Assembly (NCBI RefSeq): GCF_024612015.1
Contig: NZ_CP102512.1
Coordinates: 2,728,001 to 2,792,000 of the forward strand
Source of the DNA: Streptomyces sp. CA-210063
Lineage (GTDB): Bacteria > Actinomycetota > Actinomycetes > Streptomycetales > Streptomycetaceae
Length of the DNA stretch: 64,000 bases
Direction: 5' to 3'
In this document: positions 16,326 to 26,500 of the stretch, piece by piece
How positions within the stretch are numbered: the stretch's first letter is position 1
Layout of the letters: each line of letters opens with the position of its first letter
Notes under the pieces: generated by a model
Told to the model about the DNA's origin: nothing
What the model saw: the letters and a program-made list of their open reading frames with translations, nothing else
Database searches by the model: none
Program-made: the position numbers and the translations under genes

Positions 16326-17828
16326 TCATGTGCCGGGTCGCACGCTCTCGATGCCCAGCACCAGCCACACCCAGTTCTTCTGCTGGCCGTTGTCCGGGCC
16401 CGTCGCCGCCCTGGCGCCGAAGAAGAGGCGGCCGTTCTGGACGCGGAGGTCGACCAGTTTCGGGGTCGACAGGATCGTCGCTTCGATGGGGAGGCCGAAG
16501 TAGTAGTAGGGCGTTTCCTTGCCGGTTCGCGGGTCGATGCTGACGAGGCCGTAGGGCCTGATGTTGTCGGTGCTCTCCCGGTAAGCGAGAAGTTGGTCAC
16601 CGCTCATGCGCAGGGGATGCAGGAGTTGGTTGGGGCCCGACTCGAACTTCTTCGTCGTTCTTCCCGTGCTGACGTCGAAGCCGATGATCCAGTTGGAGTT
16701 CGCCTCCGCGGTCTGGTCCGGGTCCTCCCTGCTCTCCAGGAAGACCTGACCGTCTCCGACCACCACTGACGGGCAGTCGTCGATCGTGTTGTAGTTCGTC
16801 TGGCTGTCGCAGTCAGCGACATAGGTGCCGTTTCCGAGGCGGATCGTGGCGCGGTACTCACCGTTCTCGTCGAGTGTGATCAGGTCGCTGATGTTGACGT
16901 CGCCCGCCGCGGTGGCGAGGACAGCCGGTTCGCTGGACATCAGGTAGACGTCCCGGACGCCCTTGGCGACGTCGTACGTCCATTCCGCCTTGCCGGTGCG
17001 CGGGGCGACCTTACGGACCCGGAACGTGTCGTCGAGGGTCTTCTTGACGAAGCAGGTATCGCGGACCAGCAAAGCCTTTCCGCCGGCGCTGCCCGTGTCC
17101 CTACAGCCGTCGGTGCGCCGCTTCTTCCAGAGTTCCTTGCCTGAAGCCATGTCGTATGCGCTTGATCCCTTGCCCCACGTCACGGCCACTGTGCCGCGGG
17201 TCATGGTGACGCTGGGCAGAGTCTCGGAGGAGCGCCGTACACCACTCGGGGGGAGAGCGGTCTGCCAGAGCTTCCTGCCCGTGTCGAGGTCGACGAACGC
17301 CACGTGGTCGCAGAGCGCTTCCTCCCCGGTGTCCGCCCTGTAGAGCACCGCTGTACGGCCGTCGGCGGTCACGTGGTGCGTCGTGCCGCAGATCGGACCG
17401 TCCAGCCGGACGCGCCAGGTCTCGTCGCCCGGGGCCACGTCCTTGCCGATCTCGAAGCCCACGAGCGTGCGGTTGATGCCCTTGGCGAGGATCTTGTCCG
17501 TGGCCCACAGGCCAGGCATCTCGGTGTTCTCGCCCGGGCCCACGTCGTCGCTGGAGAAACGGAACGCCATCCGTCCGCCAGTGCTCCGAGGGCGTTTTTC
17601 GACCGTTTCCCGGACGTCGTCCGGGTGCTGGGCGACAGCGGCCGACGTGGCTCCGGCGGGGGCGGGATCGTCGTCGGTGGCGTACGTCAGGAGCCCGACG
17701 CCCGCGCCCAGCGCGGCGACCACGGCCGCCGCCACGGCCCCGAGCAGCCTCGTACGACGGCGTCTGCGTGCTGTGTCCGCCGCCTTGGCGGATGCGGTGA
17801 ACGGTGAAGGCGGTGGTCCGAAGCTCAC
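16326..17828 (-). CDS. Membrane-anchored PQQ-like beta-propeller protein of the ESX locus
   Basis: 500 aa. A cytosolic N-terminus (VSFGPPPSPFTASAKAADTA, then RRRRRTR) is followed by one membrane helix (LLGAVAAAVVAALGAGVGLL) and a large extracellular domain. That domain shows PQQ-type propeller blades: DTGRKLWQTALPP, ASGKELWKKRRTDG, RTGKAEWTYDVAKG, STGRTTKKFESG and RTGKETPYYYFG, spaced through residues 180-480. There are several Cys (CGTTHH, ALCDHVAF, DGCRDTG, DTCFVKK). PQQ-binding enzyme residues are not evident, so a scaffold or binding role is more likely. GTG 17828 is two bases after the mycosin 2 stop, so it is in the eccB-mycosin 2 operon; a link to ESX assembly is inferred from this. 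Confidence 0.88.
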   Translation of the reverse strand: MSFGPPPSPFTASAKAADTARRRRRTRLLGAVAAAVVAALGAGVGLLTYATDDDPAPAGATSAAVAQHPDDVRETVEKRPRSTGGRMAFRFSSDDVGPGENTEMPGLWATDKILAKGINRTLVGFEIGKDVAPGDETWRVRLDGPICGTTHHVTADGRTAVLYRADTGEEALCDHVAFVDLDTGRKLWQTALPPSGVRRSSETLPSVTMTRGTVAVTWGKGSSAYDMASGKELWKKRRTDGCRDTGSAGGKALLVRDTCFVKKTLDDTFRVRKVAPRTGKAEWTYDVAKGVRDVYLMSSEPAVLATAAGDVNISDLITLDENGEYRATIRLGNGTYVADCDSQTNYNTIDDCPSVVVGDGQVFLESREDPDQTAEANSNWIIGFDVSTGRTTKKFESGPNQLLHPLRMSGDQLLAYRESTDNIRPYGLVSIDPRTGKETPYYYFGLPIEATILSTPKLVDLRVQNGRLFFGARAATGPDNGQQKNWVWLVLGIESVRPGT

Positions 17829-17830
17829 GC

Positions 17831-19081
17831 TCAGGCGTCCTTCCTGCGGCGGCGCAGGTCCCGCAGGACGACGGCCGTGCCGGCGATGACCGTGACCAGG
17901 GCCGCGGTGAGGCCGAGGGTGTACGTGGCATAGCGCTCGTCGCGTTCCTGCGGCGTTTCGGCGAGGGAGAAGCGGGCGGTGTCGGGGGCCGGGGCCTTGG
18001 ACACGCCCGGGTCGGGAGTGGGTGAGGAGGGCGGGTCGGTGAGGTCGGACTCCTGGACCGCGCGGACCGGGTCGACGACGCCCCAGCCGACGAACTTGTC
18101 GTGGCCGTTGACGGAGCGTTCGGCGGTCTGCTCGATCTGGGTCACGATCTGGGCGGTCGACCAGTCTTTGTGCTTCTCCCTGAGGAGTGCGGCGACGCCT
18201 GCGACGAACGGGGCGGAGAAACTCGTTCCGTTGTCGGTGCACTGGCCGCCGTCCGGGACCGTGGAGACGATGTCGACGCCGGGGGCCGCCACCCCCACGA
18301 ACTCGCCCGCCTGGGAGAAGGACGCTCGTTCGTTGTTCCGGTCTGAGGAGGCCACGGCGAGGACGCCCTGGAAGGCTGCCGGGTAGGTGTTCTTGGCCTT
18401 GCCGTCCAGGCCGTCGTTGCCCGCGGAGGCGACCACGACGACGTCCCTGGCGAGGGCCTCGCGGACCGCCGTGGCGAGCTTGGAGGTGTTCGACAGGGGC
18501 TTTGTCGTGTCCTGGGAGATGTTGATGACGTCGGCGCCCTGGGAGACCGCGTATGTGATCGCCTCCGCCATGGAGTCCGAGTCGCCGCTGTTGTCGGCGT
18601 CGTTCTGACGGATGGGGATGATCGTGGCGTTGGGCGCGAGGCCCACGAAACCCGTGCCGTCGAGCGGCCGGGCCGCGATGATGCCCGCGACCTTGGTGCC
18701 GTGGCCCACCTGGTCATTCGTGGGATCGGCGTCCTTGCCCTTGCTCAGGAAGTCCCGCCCGGCCGCCTTGTCGACCGCCGTTTTCAACTGCGGGTTCTTG
18801 TCGTCAACGCCGGTGTCGATGACCGCCACCCGAATGCCCTTGCCCTTGTCGGTCCCCTGCCAGAGCTCGTCGAGGAGTACTCGTTGCAGCGCCCAGGGGG
18901 TGCCCTTGATCTGCTTGGCCGGAAAGGTGCACTCGCCACTGCCGTCGAGTCGCACGCGCGCGTGGCCGCGATCGAGCCCCACGCGCGTGTGGCCGTCGGG
19001 TGCGGCCACGGCCGGTGGGGCCGTGGCCAGCATCGTCAGGAACGCGGCCGCGGCCGACAGGGTTGTCTTCTTGGGCGACAC
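17831..19081 (-). CDS. mycP: Type VII secretion mycosin, copy 2
   Basis: 416-aa S8 family protease. Signal peptide LSAAAAFLTMLATAPPAVAA; catalytic Asp in AVIDTGVDD, His in QVGHGTKVAG, Ser in NGTSFSAPFVAG, oxyanion Asn in ASAGNDG; C-terminal membrane helix YTLGLTAALVTVIAGTAVVL before RDLRRRRKD. The N-terminal extension with GECTFPAKQI has a Cys that in mycosins pairs with a second Cys (GGQCTDNG) near the active site. Start GTG at 19081, GGGAG upstream. It lies 60 bases after eccB and directly before the propeller gene, so one operon. More canonical than copy 1, hence the likelier housekeeping mycosin. Confidence 0.95.
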   Translation of the reverse strand: MSPKKTTLSAAAAFLTMLATAPPAVAAPDGHTRVGLDRGHARVRLDGSGECTFPAKQIKGTPWALQRVLLDELWQGTDKGKGIRVAVIDTGVDDKNPQLKTAVDKAAGRDFLSKGKDADPTNDQVGHGTKVAGIIAARPLDGTGFVGLAPNATIIPIRQNDADNSGDSDSMAEAITYAVSQGADVINISQDTTKPLSNTSKLATAVREALARDVVVVASAGNDGLDGKAKNTYPAAFQGVLAVASSDRNNERASFSQAGEFVGVAAPGVDIVSTVPDGGQCTDNGTSFSAPFVAGVAALLREKHKDWSTAQIVTQIEQTAERSVNGHDKFVGWGVVDPVRAVQESDLTDPPSSPTPDPGVSKAPAPDTARFSLAETPQERDERYATYTLGLTAALVTVIAGTAVVLRDLRRRRKDA

Positions 19082-19141
19082 CTCTACGTCGCTCCCGTCC
19101 TTCTCCGTGAGATTCCGTGTGCTGAGGCCGTCGTGTTCGTC

Positions 19142-20680
19142 CTACGAACCCTGCGGCTGCCGGGCGCTGTTGGTGTCGAGGCGGGGCCCCTTCGCCAGGA
19201 ACTCCGACCAGACCAGCGGGACCTTCGCCGGCCGGACGTTCTCGTAGCCGAGCTTCACCTGGGCCTCGCTCGGCTCCGGTGTCCCGTCCGACGTCTTCTG
19301 CTTGCCGTCCGTGCCGACGCCGGACTGTTCGCTGTCGCTGTCGCCGTTCGCCTGGACGGCGTACCGCAGGCCGGTGTCCGTCACGAGGAAGAGTGATCCC
19401 GAGTCAGTGTCGGTGCCCTGGATCTGTGTGTAGAGCAGGCCCGTTCCGGGGGTGACGTACGTGCTCGTGCCGCCTGCGGCGATCTCGGCGGGGTACTCGG
19501 TGCCCGCCCAGGTGCTGAGTGTCGTGTCGTTGCCGTCGTCCACGTCACGCAGGACGCTGCACACGGTGTTGCGGCCCGACTCCAGGGAGGCGGAGTTGAC
19601 CATGGAGGCGCGCTGCGACGGCCAGTTCGCCGGCTGGCCGTCGAAGGGGCTGCTGTCGGCGGTGAAGTCCTGGAGGCCTACTTTGGCGGCCTCACCGTTC
19701 ATGTTGAGGACAGCGGTCCGGGGCGAGTTGATCAGCAGCCAAGCGGTGAACTCACTGATGGGCTTCACTTCGCCCGGCAGTACGACGTAGTACCTCTCGC
19801 CTTCGCCCGTCTCCGTTTCCAGCACCATGCCGACTTTGTTCTCGTCGTCCGAGAGCTGGCCCTGGACTCCGGCCGGAGAGCCGACGTTGGAGGGGAGTTC
19901 GGGAAAGGCGACCGGGTCGCCCTTGTGCAGGGTGTCGATCCACTCCTTCGTGACGAGCTGCGGCTGCTTGGAGCCCACCAGCGCGTCCGTCAGTTTCCGG
20001 TTGTCCTCGTCCGTCGCCTCACCCGGGACGGGATACGCCTTGCCCGAAGCGTCCACCAGATAGCGATCCCCGGCGCGCGTCTTGACGTACAGCACCTCGC
20101 CGCCGGTGAGGCGGCCGGAGCCGTCCGTCTTCTCGGCGTCCCGGTCGGCGAGGACGAACGTCGCCTCCTGGACCGTGCTGCCCTTACCGCCGGGCTGCTC
20201 GCACACCGCCCACCGCTTGGCCTTGCCCGCCTCGTCGGACGTCGGCAGCCGGTCCGGTGCGTAGGGGATGCCGAGGATCGGACCGCGGGGCGGCTTGCCC
20301 GCGTCGAGGATCTTGTCGCTGATCTGGACGACCTGGTAGTCGGCACCGTTCATGAGCAGACGGGCGGAGGCGAGGTTGAGGACGGGGTGCAGGCGAGTGG
20401 TGCCGTCCGTCTTCAGGACGACGTAACGCGTCGTCGACTGCTTGCCCACGATGACCCGGGTGCCCGGCTGGTTCCAGTCCTTGGGCGCGGTGGGCTGGAA
20501 CATGCCCCAGGCGCCGAAGACACCCAGGACGAGGGCGCCTGCGATCAGGCTCGGCACGACGGCCCGCAGCGGCTTCGGGGCGCCTTCCTCCGAGCCCCAG
20601 GGGGACGGCTGGAGAAAGGCCGCGAGGGTGCGTCGCTTCGCGAACGTGTAGGCGTTGAGTTCGTCCCGCCGTGATGCCAT
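19142..20680 (-). CDS. eccB: Type VII secretion protein EccB
   Basis: EccB is the single-span subunit of the ESX membrane complex with a large periplasm-side domain. 512 aa: the family start MASRRDELNAYTFAKRRTLA and FLQPSPWGSEEGAPKPLRAV, one membrane helix (VVPSLIAGALVLGVFGAWGMF) at residues about 40-65, then the extracytoplasmic repeat domain (NWNQPGTRVIVGKQSTTRYV-type sequence, LHPVLNLASARLLM), with Cys in AVCEQPG and TVCSVLRDV. ATG 20680 is chosen because it gives the conserved MASRRD start; a longer in-frame ATG at 20725 adds unconserved residues. First gene of the eccB-mycosin-propeller operon and divergent from eccE across 176 bases. Confidence 0.96.
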   Translation of the reverse strand: MASRRDELNAYTFAKRRTLAAFLQPSPWGSEEGAPKPLRAVVPSLIAGALVLGVFGAWGMFQPTAPKDWNQPGTRVIVGKQSTTRYVVLKTDGTTRLHPVLNLASARLLMNGADYQVVQISDKILDAGKPPRGPILGIPYAPDRLPTSDEAGKAKRWAVCEQPGGKGSTVQEATFVLADRDAEKTDGSGRLTGGEVLYVKTRAGDRYLVDASGKAYPVPGEATDEDNRKLTDALVGSKQPQLVTKEWIDTLHKGDPVAFPELPSNVGSPAGVQGQLSDDENKVGMVLETETGEGERYYVVLPGEVKPISEFTAWLLINSPRTAVLNMNGEAAKVGLQDFTADSSPFDGQPANWPSQRASMVNSASLESGRNTVCSVLRDVDDGNDTTLSTWAGTEYPAEIAAGGTSTYVTPGTGLLYTQIQGTDTDSGSLFLVTDTGLRYAVQANGDSDSEQSGVGTDGKQKTSDGTPEPSEAQVKLGYENVRPAKVPLVWSEFLAKGPRLDTNSARQPQGS

Positions 20681-20856
20681 GAGTGCCTGTTTCTCCCCGT
20701 ACCGCGCCCGGGGGCGACGTCCCACGCCCTCCGTTGTCAGATCGGCCCCCTACTATGCCTGTTGAGCCTTGGCGCGTGTGGGGCGGGTAGGGTGCGTTCC
20801 GCATCGGGACCGGTGTCGAGTGGGTCGTTTCAGGTGACTACGGGGGGTTTGCAGCA

Positions 20857-22191
20857 ATGGCTTCCGCAAGCCGGACGCGATCACGGTCGCGTACAGAGGC
20901 GGTCGACCCGCGTTCCGCTCCCGCGCCCACCCCTGCGTCCACGCTCTCGGTGACGACGCCCGCTCCCGGTTCGGCCACGCTTCACCTCAAAGGGGGCTCC
21001 GGGAGCTTCGGGGCGTTCCGGTTGCAGCAGGTACTTCTTGTCGAGGCGGCTGCCGCCGTACTGCTCGCCGGCTGGGCCCTCCACCCTCTCGCCCTCATCC
21101 CCACGGCCGTCGTCTCCGTCGTGCTCGTTCTGCTCGCCGTCGTACGCCGTCGCGGGCGTTCCCTCCCCGAATGGCTGGCCACGGCACGGGCGCTGAAGGC
21201 ACGGCAGCGGAAGGCGGCCGGTGCGGTGATACCGCCCGGGACGGAACCGGGGCTGGCGCCGGCAGTGGAGTGCGACCCGAGTCTGCGGACCTACGCGTAC
21301 GGCGGGAGGGACCGGCGCGCCGTCGGGGTCATCGGGGACGGGACGTTCGTCACCGCCGTACTGCAGGTCGAGGCGGACGCCACCGCGCTGCGGGCGGAGC
21401 GGAGTCGGCGTCCGTTGCCGTTGGGCCTGGTGCGGGACGCGCTGGAGGTGGACGGGATTCGGCTGGAGGGCGCTCAGATCGTGCTGCACACACAGCCGGC
21501 GCCAGCCATCCAGCTGCCTCAGCAGTCGGTGGCCGTCAGCAACTACGCGCCCTTGCAGGCCCAGACAGGGGCGCCGGCGGTTCGGATCACCTGGATCGCG
21601 TTGAAGCTCGACCCCGAGTTGTGCCCGGAGGCCGTGGCCGCGCGTGGCGGTGGGCTTTTGGGGGCGCAGAAGTGTGTGGTGCGGGTCGCGGACCATCTGG
21701 CCAGTCGGCTGACCGGGGCCGGGTTCCGGACGACCGTGCTCAACGAGGAGGAGTTGGTCGCCGCTGTCGCCACCTCCGCCTGCGCCAATCCTTTGGTGAC
21801 AGCCGAGGCAGGGCGTACGGACACTCCGCAGCGGCGGACCGAGGAGTCCGGGCGCAGTTGGCGGTGCGACAACCGTCGGCACACGACCTACTGGGTGCGG
21901 CGGTGGCCGCAGTTGGGCGGCTCGGGGCCGTCGCTGCCGCAGCTCGTCGGGCTGCTCACGGCCGTGCCCGCGCTCGCCACGACGTTCAGTCTGACCTTGG
22001 CGCACGGAGAGCGGCAGGAGATCGCGGTCACCGGCCATCTCCGGGTGACGGGGCGCAGCGACGACGAACTCGTCGCGGCCCGACGGGGATTGGAACACGC
22101 GGCCCGGCAGGCCGGGACCGGGCTCGCGCGGCTCGACCGTGAGCAGTTGCCGGGTGTCCTCGCCACGCTGCCTCTCGGGGGTGTTCGGTGA
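20857..22191 (+). CDS. eccE: Type VII secretion protein EccE
   Basis: EccE is the peripheral subunit of the ESX membrane complex. 444 aa: a basic disordered start (MASASRTRSRSRTEAVDPRS), two membrane helices at about residues 55-95 (VLLVEAAAAVLLAGWALHPL, then TAVVSVVLVLLAVV followed by RRRGR), and a soluble domain to the end, including the conserved NRRHTTYWVRRWPQLG. The length and two-helix plus soluble build fit EccE. ATG 20857 follows a GGGGGG run. Its stop overlaps the next start (TGATG). Divergent from eccB. Confidence 0.9.
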   Translation: MASASRTRSRSRTEAVDPRSAPAPTPASTLSVTTPAPGSATLHLKGGSGSFGAFRLQQVLLVEAAAAVLLAGWALHPLALIPTAVVSVVLVLLAVVRRRGRSLPEWLATARALKARQRKAAGAVIPPGTEPGLAPAVECDPSLRTYAYGGRDRRAVGVIGDGTFVTAVLQVEADATALRAERSRRPLPLGLVRDALEVDGIRLEGAQIVLHTQPAPAIQLPQQSVAVSNYAPLQAQTGAPAVRITWIALKLDPELCPEAVAARGGGLLGAQKCVVRVADHLASRLTGAGFRTTVLNEEELVAAVATSACANPLVTAEAGRTDTPQRRTEESGRSWRCDNRRHTTYWVRRWPQLGGSGPSLPQLVGLLTAVPALATTFSLTLAHGERQEIAVTGHLRVTGRSDDELVAARRGLEHAARQAGTGLARLDREQLPGVLATLPLGGVR

Positions 22192-22994
22192 TGGCCATGA
22201 CCGGTACGGGTCCGTATGCACCCGGTTCCGGCACCGGCGGCAACCCCGGTCCCGGTGTCGCGGAGCCCTCCGTCGGTGAACGGGTACGTGAGCGGTTGCG
22301 CTCCGGGTTCGGGCTCATCGGGCCCCGGCACGGGCGGCACGCATTGCCAGTCGAACAGTTCGACTCGCTCGCGCTGCCCATCGGGGACGACGGCGTCGTC
22401 ATAGGGGTCGACGCCGAGGGGCAGCCCGCCGTCCTCGGGATCAATCGGCCCACGCCGTACGACGTCGTCCTCATCGGTGGGCTGTGGACCGCCCAGGTCC
22501 TCGCCCTGCGCGCGGCGGCCACGGGAGCGCGGGTCGCCGTGGAGACCGGGCGGGCGCAGGCCTGGATGCAGATGGTGCACGCCATGGGCGGCGGGCAGAA
22601 CGGCATGGCCGTGTACGACGTGGGGCGGGTGCCGCCGCAGGGCGCGTCGGCCGGCGGTCCTGTGGTCGTCGTGCGTGACTGCGGTATGCGGCCGCCGCGC
22701 GGGCGGGTCGTCTCCGGTCCCTGGCAGTCCGTGCTGACACTGCTGCCGTACCTCAGTCCGGTGGCTCCCCGGCTCATCCGTCAGGCCCGGCTCGTCGGTG
22801 TGCAGCGGGTCTCCCCCGACGAGGCGGCGGAGTTGGGGCGCACGATGGCGCTGCCCCGGGCGGACGTCGACTCGTTGCCCACGCTCGCCGACGGAGTCTC
22901 CCTGTGGTGCGCCGATCGCGATCGGCAGTACGTGATGACCCAGCCGACCGATGCCGAGATCGGGTTGCTGGGTACGCCTCGACGGATGGACTGA
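22191..22994 (+). CDS. EccE-coupled soluble protein of the ESX locus, function unknown
   Basis: 267 aa. After a Gly/Pro-rich first 30 residues comes a compact domain: HALPVEQFDSLALPIGDDGV, VLGINRPTPYDVVLIGGLW, AQVLALRAAATGARVAVETG, AWMQMVHAMGGGQ, GGPVVVVRDCGMRPPRG and WQSVLTLLPYLSP. No signal peptide or membrane helix; the GTGARVAVETGR strand-helix-strand pattern suggests an alpha/beta fold. It begins at ATG 22191, overlapping the EccE stop, so it is translated with EccE and likely works at the membrane complex. I recognise it only as a conserved companion of Streptomyces ESX genes. Confidence 0.85.
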   Translation: MAMTGTGPYAPGSGTGGNPGPGVAEPSVGERVRERLRSGFGLIGPRHGRHALPVEQFDSLALPIGDDGVVIGVDAEGQPAVLGINRPTPYDVVLIGGLWTAQVLALRAAATGARVAVETGRAQAWMQMVHAMGGGQNGMAVYDVGRVPPQGASAGGPVVVVRDCGMRPPRGRVVSGPWQSVLTLLPYLSPVAPRLIRQARLVGVQRVSPDEAAELGRTMALPRADVDSLPTLADGVSLWCADRDRQYVMTQPTDAEIGLLGTPRRMD

Positions 22995-23539
22995 GGCGGA
23001 CAGAAGGGCCGTTCAGGAGTACTGCAGGCGTACCGGTGGCCGCTGGAGACTGTGAGGGCCGCTTGGGACTGGTCGGGGATCGCTCAAGAGCGGTTGGGAG
23101 CGTTGTCCGGCTGCCACGGGGTCGGCGGACGCGGGCGCGGTTGTCGTTCCGGTCCGGTAACCGTTCGGTCCCGATAACTGTCCGGGGCCGGGGAGCGTCC
23201 GGTCTCGGTGAATGGCCGGTCCTGGAGGCCGTTCCGGTGGTTGTCGTGGACGCGTTGCCGGTCATCGTGCCGTGTTGGTTCGGGCTCCCTCCCTTTCGAC
23301 TTGTTCACCGGTAATGACCGGTTTGATCGGACTCGTTGGGGATATCGGCACCATCTCCGGGCAGGGTGTGACGGAGCGGGCGGGCGCGGAGGGGTGGACG
23401 GGCCTGCCGTCGTTGCGCTTGTGGTGATTAGGCTGGGACCGGGGGCGCACATCACGACGTCACGACGACATGGCTCGAACGACCAGAACGGTCGGCCCCG
23501 GCACGACTTTGAGGGTGCTCGACCACACCAGGAGGAATT
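22995..23539. other. 545-base gap before the EspI-like gene
   Basis: No convincing gene on either strand. It is GC-rich with many GGTCCGGT-like repeats between 23080 and 23250. ACCGGT-AATG-ACCGGT (23307-23322) is a small double palindrome that fills a 17-base spacer between TTGTTC and TGATCG, a weak promoter-like arrangement. CAGGAGGAATT at 23529-23539 is a strong ribosome site for the next gene. Confidence 0.4.
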
Positions 23540-26500
23540 GTGAACAGCGATCGGGACGGGATCCGCGGGGGCTGGGCCACACCCGGCGATGACCAGTCCG
23601 ACGCGGAGTCCGCCATCGAGACGACGGGCGAGTTCACCATCGACTACGCGCCGCCTGCCTGGTACACGCAGAACGCGTCATCGGGAGGGGCCGGTTCGGA
23701 ATCGGGTACGGGTGCTGATCCGGGCGCGGGGGGCGTTTCTCCGGGCGTCGGTTCCGTGACGTCTCCGCCCGCGCCGCCGGTCGGTCCTCCCGTCGACATG
23801 ACCGGCGGGTCCGGTGCCGCCGCTTCGGGTGGCACGTTTCCGTCCCCCTGGCCGCCGGTGGCCGCCGTGCCCGAGGCCGACGGCGACAGTGGGGACATCG
23901 AGAGCGGCGCGACCATGCGGATTTCCGCTGTCGCGTTGAAGCGTGAGATCTCGGATGCGGCTGCGGCTGCGGCCGAGGGCGCGTCCGACTCGGGGGCTGA
24001 TGCGGGCACGGGTGCGGGTGTGGGTCCGGATGCAGGTGTGCCCGCGGGTGTTGCTTCCGGTGGGGAAGTCGGCGCCGGCGATTTCGAGTTGAACGCGCCG
24101 CAGGTGGAGGGCGGAGAGCCTACCGCCGCTGCGCCCGATGCCGGGTCCGTAGCCGGTGGCGGCGACAGTGACAGTGCTGGTGACAGCGACGGTCTTCCTG
24201 CGGGAGCCGAGGCTCCGGTGCAGGGGCAGGACAACACCGGCGCCGCCGTAACCGATGCCGCTGCCGCTGCCGCCGTCGAGCAGCCCGGTGACCCCGCCTC
24301 GTCCGGCGAGGGGCAAGGCGCAGAGGACAGCAACGGTCAGGGCAGTGGGGGCGATGCGGCAGCCGAGGGTTCGGCTGCCGCGGAGGTGTCCGGCGAGGCC
24401 CCTGCCGCTGCGGGCGAACAGCCCGGCGGCGGCGCCGCGAACCCGGACGCCGTCTCCGACGAGGGGGAGCCGACGGATGCCGCCTCCCAGGAGGCCGTTC
24501 CCCAGGGTTCCGTCCCGCAGGACACCGCGCCCCAGAGTTCCGTCCCGCAGGACACCGCGCCCCAGAGTTCCGTCCCGCAGGACACCCCGTCCCAGGGCTC
24601 TGACCCCCAGGACGCCCCATCCCAGGGCGCCGTCCCGCAGGCCGTCACGCCTCCTCAAGCTCAAGGCGTCGCTCCGCAGAGCGCCGACTCTCACAACGCC
24701 ACCCCTGACGCCGCCAAGCCCGTCGACGCCGCCCCGCAGACCAGCACGCCTCAGCCCGGCCCGCCTCAGGACGCCACGCCCGTCCCGCCCGCCGCACCCA
24801 CTCCGGGCGCCCCCGGTGGCGTACCGCAGACGCCCCCCGCCTGGACGCCGCCGGCGCCGCAGGGTGGGCTTCCGCCGTTGCCGCCCGCGTACCAGCCCGC
24901 CGAGCCCGCAGCCCCCGCCCCGGGGGCGCAGTGGCCCCCGACCGCGCCGGCGTACCCCGAGATGCCCGGTCAGCAGCCGGCGGCCGCGCAGGGCGAGCCG
25001 TCCGTGCCGCCGCAGCAGCCGTTCCACCCGCAGGCTCCTCAGGGCGCTCCCGCGGCCTGGGGCAACCCGGTCGACGCCGCCCCCGGCGCCCCCAACGCCT
25101 CCGGTACGGCGGCCGGCCCGACGCCCCCGCAGGCCCCCAACGCCCCCTCCCCCGCCGGTTACGGCTTCCCGCACCCCGGTGCACCGGTACCCCCACAGCC
25201 ACCCATCCCCCAGCAAGGCGGCTACGGCTTCCCCCAGCCCCCTGCCCAGCCCGGACAGCCGGGCCACCCCGGCGCCCCCGCTCCCGCCGCGCCCCCAGCC
25301 CAGCCCACCCCCGGTTACGGCTTCCCGCACCCCGGCGCACCCGTACCCCCACAGGCACCCATCCCCCAACAGGGCGGCTACGGCTTCCCCCAACCCCCGG
25401 CCCAGCCCGGGCAGCCGGGCACGCCGAACACACCGAGCGCCCCCACGCCCCACCCCAACACCCCGCAGGCCCCTACTCCCCAGGCCGGCTACGGCTTCCC
25501 GCACCCCGGCGCCCCCGCCACGCCCGGTACCCCCACCCCCCAGGGCCCGCCCAACTCCCCTACCCCCCAGAGCGGCTACGGCTTCCCCCAGCCCCCCGCC
25601 CAGCCCGGCCAACCCGGCCAACCCGGACAGCCCGGCCAGCCGGAGCACCCAGGCCACCCGGGCCAGCCGCAACCCCCCTTCCCCGGTCAGCCCGGTCAGC
25701 CCGGACACCCAGGCCAGCCCGCACAGGCCGCCCACCCCGTCCAGCCCGCAAACGCAGCTCACCCAGACCACCCGGGGCACCCGGGACACCCGGGCAACCC
25801 CGGCGGTCACCCCCACCCCCCCGCCCCCATCGACCCCCGCACCGGCGCGGCCTGGCCCCAGCCGGTCCAGCACGACCAGCGCCAGCCCACCAACCCCGGT
25901 GTGGCGCCGCTCGGTTACACCGCGGCCGTCGAGCTCTCCTCCGACCGGCTGCTGAACAGCAAGAAGCAGAAGCAGAAGAGCAGCCGTCCGGCGTCGGGCG
26001 GCGGGCTGTTCAAGCTGGGTGGGAAGAAGGAGGAGGCCGAGCGGCAGCGGAAGCTGGAGCTGATCAGGACGCCGGTGTTGTCCTGCTACCGCATCGCGGT
26101 GATCAGCCTCAAGGGCGGCGTCGGCAAGACGACGACCACCACGGCCCTCGGCTCCACGCTCGCCACGGAGCGGCAGGACAAGATCCTCGCGATCGACGCC
26201 AACCCGGACGCGGGCACCCTCGGCCGTCGCGTGCGGCGCGAGACCGGGGCGACCATCCGCGACCTCGTCCAGGCGATCCCGTACCTCAACTCGTACATGG
26301 ACATCCGGCGGTTCACCTCGCAGGCGGCCTCCGGGCTGGAGATCATCGCCAACGATGTCGACCCGGCCGTCTCCACGACGTTCAACGACGAGGACTACCG
26401 GCGCGCGATCGACATCCTCGGCAAGCAGTACCCGATCATCCTGACCGACTCGGGTACGGGTCTGCTCTACAGCGCGATGCGCGGCGTGCTCGACCTCGCC

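Noticed and set aside
22904-23543. Short frames in the gap before the EspI-like gene
   Set aside because: Two overlapping frames with no start site quality, family resemblance or codon bias.
24503-25700. CRISPR-like array
   Set aside because: Repeats are contiguous and in frame within a coding region, with no spacers and no cas genes.
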